64,000 bases of DNA, from assembly GCF_002631205.1 (NCBI RefSeq), contig NZ_PDLO01000002.1:1-64000 (forward strand), read 5' to 3'. Numbering within the stretch: the stretch's first letter is position 1; each line of letters starts with the position of its first letter. A model generated the notes under the pieces. The model did not search any database. It was not told where the DNA came from and saw nothing but the letters and a program-made list of their open reading frames with translations. Source of the DNA: Neolewinella marina (GTDB taxonomy: Bacteria > Bacteroidota > Bacteroidia > Chitinophagales > Saprospiraceae). Position numbers and translations under genes: made by a program. Of the stretch, positions 61,615-64,000 are shown piece after piece.

Positions 61615-63123
61615 ATGAGCAAACGAGCGGCAATTGTATGGTTCAGGCGGGATCTCCGGCTGCACGACAACGAAGCGCTGACGGACGCCATGAAGCACGC
61701 TGACGAGCTCCTCCCCGTGTACATTTTTGACCCCCGCGAGTGGCGTGGCACCCTGCCCCTGACCGGCCTGCCAAAGATCGGTCCCCACCGCGCGAAGTTC
61801 ATCCTGGAAAGCGTCGCCGACCTGCGCCAGAACCTCCGGGCGCGCGGCGCCGAGCTGGTGGTGCGCACCGGCCACCCCGAAGACATCCTGCCCGAGCTGT
61901 CGAAGCAGTGTCAGGCCAGTTGGGTGTTCTGCAACCGCGAGCGGACCAGCGAGGAACTGAGGGTACAGAACCTGGTCGAGCAGAACCTCTGGACCATCGG
62001 CCGGGAGGTGTACTACTCCCGTGGCAAGCTGCTGTACTACACTTCCGACCTGCCCTTCCCCATCACCCAGACGCCGGATACCTTCAGCCAGTTCCGCAAG
62101 GAAACCGAGCGGCTCACGCCCGTGCGCGAACCCATCCCCACCCCGGCCCGCGTCCCCCTGGCCGAGAACACCGGCATCGACCCCGGGGAGATTCCCGGGC
62201 TTGAAGACTTCGGCATTCCGGAGCCCCCGCACGACGAGCGCGCAGCCATCGACTGGCACGGTGGCGAAACGGCCGGTCTCGACCGCCTGGCCTACTACCT
62301 CTTCGGCAGCCAGGCCATCTCCACCTACAAGGAAACCCGCAATGGCCTGATCGGCGGCGACTACAGCACGAAGTTTTCCGCCTGGCTGGCCCTCGGCTGC
62401 CTGAGCCCCAAGCAGGTCTACGCCGAGATCCGCGCCTACGAGGCCAAGAACGGTGCAAACGACAGCACCTACGCGGTGATCTACGAACTGCTCTGGCGCG
62501 ACTTCTTCCGTCTGATGGGCAAGAAGCACGGCGACAAGATCTTCCACAAGAGCGGCTTCCGCGAGGAGGGCCACCCGGAGTGGACCAAGGACCAGTCCCT
62601 GCTCAAGCGGTGGACCGAGGGGCAAACCGGCACCCCCTTCGTCGACGCCAACATGCGGGAAATCGCCCGCACCGGCTTCATGAGCAACCGCGGCCGGCAG
62701 AACGTGGCCAGCTACCTCGTCAAAGACCTCAAGGTGGACTGGCGCCTCGGGGCCGAGTACTTCGAGCACATGCTGATCGACTACGACGTGACCAGCAACT
62801 GGTGCAACTGGAACTACGTCGCCGGGGTAGGCTCCGACCCGCGGGAAGACCGCTACTTCAACCTGCTGAGCCAGGCCGAGCGCTACGACCCCCAGGGGGA
62901 ATACGTACGCCGCTGGTGCCCGGAACTTGCGGCCCTGCCCGCGGAGTACGTCCACCAGCCCGACGCCCTGCCCGCCAACGAGCAATCGGACTACGGACTC
63001 GATCTGGGCCGTAACTATCCGCAACCCCTGGTGCCCAGCGCCCGCTACCGCGACAAGCCCGCCACCAAGCCGACTACCGGGCGGAGGGGGCGGGGCCGCG
63101 GGGGGCGCCGCGCAATCTCCTAG
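61615..63123 (+). CDS. cryptochrome/photolyase, DASH type
   Basis: A 502-residue flavoprotein: an N-terminal alpha/beta antenna domain (about 1-150, [17 protein letters not shown]), a linker and the FAD-binding helical domain (about 210-490), with [88 protein letters not shown]. This pattern is the DASH group, which repairs cyclobutane dimers in single-stranded DNA and may act as a light sensor. The C-terminus has a basic Arg/Gly tail ([14 protein letters not shown]), which could bind nucleic acid. The stop shares CTAG with the convergent rhamnosidase gene. Confidence 0.93.
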   Translation: MSKRAAIVWFRRDLRLHDNEALTDAMKHADELLPVYIFDPREWRGTLPLTGLPKIGPHRAKFILESVADLRQNLRARGAELVVRTGHPEDILPELSKQCQASWVFCNRERTSEELRVQNLVEQNLWTIGREVYYSRGKLLYYTSDLPFPITQTPDTFSQFRKETERLTPVREPIPTPARVPLAENTGIDPGEIPGLEDFGIPEPPHDERAAIDWHGGETAGLDRLAYYLFGSQAISTYKETRNGLIGGDYSTKFSAWLALGCLSPKQVYAEIRAYEAKNGANDSTYAVIYELLWRDFFRLMGKKHGDKIFHKSGFREEGHPEWTKDQSLLKRWTEGQTGTPFVDANMREIARTGFMSNRGRQNVASYLVKDLKVDWRLGAEYFEHMLIDYDVTSNWCNWNYVAGVGSDPREDRYFNLLSQAERYDPQGEYVRRWCPELAALPAEYVHQPDALPANEQSDYGLDLGRNYPQPLVPSARYRDKPATKPTTGRRGRGRGGRRAIS

Positions 63124-64000
63124 AAGGTATTCACCCTTACCTCGATCCGGTTTACCCCCGGCTCCAGCCGCAGGGTCGGGAAGGCGGGGTTGACGGCCTT
63201 CCCGTTGAGGGTGAGCACCTGGTTTTCCTTCAGGTCGAGGGAAAACTCGGCCACCATGTTGGCGGGCAGGGTGATGGTGTAGTTCTGGGCGCGGGGACTG
63301 ACGTTCTCGTACACTCCTTCAATCTTCCCCCGTAAGGTGGGCACGGTGATGGTTGATTCCTTCAAGCTGCCCATTTGCGGATGGATGACCGCCACCCCGT
63401 AGCCCGGTGTCTTGGGCTGTATGCCCCACAGGAAGCGCGGAATGATGTTGGCCGGCACGGCTCCCCAGGCGTGGTTGAGGTCGAGATTGGGCTTGTACTT
63501 CAGGTCCCAGGCCTCCATGGTCATGGTGGAGCCGGCGCGGATCATGTTGTACCAGCTGCGGTCGGAGGTGGAGGTGAGCAGCTCAAGGGCGTAGTCCTCC
63601 ATGCCGGCGTTGTAGAGCGCTTCCATCAGGTACTGGGCGCCGTAAACGCTGGCCGCCATGCCGCGGCTTTTGATGTACTCCCCTACCGATTGCACGTACG
63701 GTTCCGGTACCATGCCAAAGGCCAGCGGGAACATATTGGCGTGTACCGAGGCGTGGTCGGTGCCTTCTCCGTCGACGTAGATGCCCCGCTCCTTGTCGAA
63801 GAGCTTTTCGTTCACGGCGCGCAGGGCCTGGAGGGCAAGCAGTTCGAATTCGAGCTGCTCTTCGTGTTTGTCCAGGGCACCCGCGAACTCCGCCATGATC
63901 TTCAGATTGCGGTAGAAGAGGGCGTTGATGACGGTGTTATTGGGCATGAATACGAAGCCGTCGCGTTCCCCTTCGGCCGTGGCCAGTTTCCAGCCGGTGT
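63120..64000 (-). CDS. alpha-L-rhamnosidase (GH78), C-terminal part, runs off the right edge
   Basis: The last ~290 residues of a GH78 enzyme. The (alpha/alpha)6 barrel end is visible: [72 protein letters not shown], then a C-terminal beta-sandwich with [18 protein letters not shown]. The frame stays open to the window edge, so the N-terminus and catalytic acid lie to the right. The enzyme removes rhamnose from plant or algal glycans. The stop overlaps that of the photolyase gene. Confidence 0.88.
   Translation of the reverse strand, partial: TGWKLATAEGERDGFVFMPNNTVINALFYRNLKIMAEFAGALDKHEEQLEFELLALQALRAVNEKLFDKERGIYVDGEGTDHASVHANMFPLAFGMVPEPYVQSVGEYIKSRGMAASVYGAQYLMEALYNAGMEDYALELLTSTSDRSWYNMIRAGSTMTMEAWDLKYKPNLDLNHAWGAVPANIIPRFLWGIQPKTPGYGVAVIHPQMGSLKESTITVPTLRGKIEGVYENVSPRAQNYTITLPANMVAEFSLDLKENQVLTLNGKAVNPAFPTLRLEPGVNRIEVRVNTF

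Overview
The window looks like a chromosomal segment of a high-GC member of the Bacteroidota, probably of the Saprospiria/Lewinella type. The evidence is a type IX secretion protein (PorQ), two TonB-dependent receptors with a carboxypeptidase-regulatory N-domain, a DUF4294 protein, bS21, and many secreted or lipoprotein carbohydrate-active enzymes. Start sites mostly lack Shine-Dalgarno sequences, and many genes carry the Bacteroidota -7 promoter element TAnnTTTG. The genus is an inference; the phylum is well supported. I see no tRNA, rRNA, IS element, prophage or CRISPR. About fifty real genes fill the window and are tightly packed.

Layout. 1-5.5 kb: the tail of a possible gene, a membrane-anchored protein, a cupin, a PIF1-type helicase, small envelope proteins, a VanY-type peptidase behind a cluster of four palindromes, and a very acidic small protein. 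5.6-15.1 kb: a plant-CGEP-like S9 peptidase, a DUF5060 lipoprotein, a polyprenol-phosphate mannosyltransferase, an orphan LutA-like protein, a RavA-type MoxR ATPase, rpsU and an unknown gene pair. 15.3-25.8 kb: a TonB receptor, a secreted esterase, a Gmad2 lipoprotein, an orphan ATP-grasp enzyme, DoxX, ilvE, apbE and a GH43 lipoprotein. 25.8-31 kb: a large protease-propeller-barrel outer-membrane protein and a GH15 enzyme. 31.2-40.8 kb: an ABC exporter, lon, two overlapping glycosyltransferases, a duplicated SpoIIAA-like protein and NDH-2. 40.9-49.4 kb: a Tat-exported Gfo/Idh/MocA protein, a peroxiredoxin-clpS-aat cluster (N-degron pathway), an RsbQ-like hydrolase joined to a PAS hybrid histidine kinase, hscA and yciO. 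49.4-64 kb: a TonB receptor, HMG-CoA lyase, DUF4294, an FKBP lipoprotein, a MORN-like protein, porQ, a sugar nucleotidyltransferase, a CBS/CorC protein, MscS, an esterase, cryptochrome-DASH and the end of a GH78 rhamnosidase.

The signals most worth following are: (1) RsbQ next to a kinase whose PAS domain looks like that of RsbP, a rewired version of the Bacillus energy-stress switch; (2) a 13-bp palindrome, GACATCSGATGTC, occurring as 26-bp-spaced pairs or widely spaced pairs in a few gaps and once across a stop codon; (3) -7 elements lying 4-8 nt before start codons, implying leaderless mRNAs; (4) long gaps between convergent genes filled with GAGCGAAGCGAG-type repeat arrays, while four other convergent pairs share a 4-nt CTAG stop overlap.
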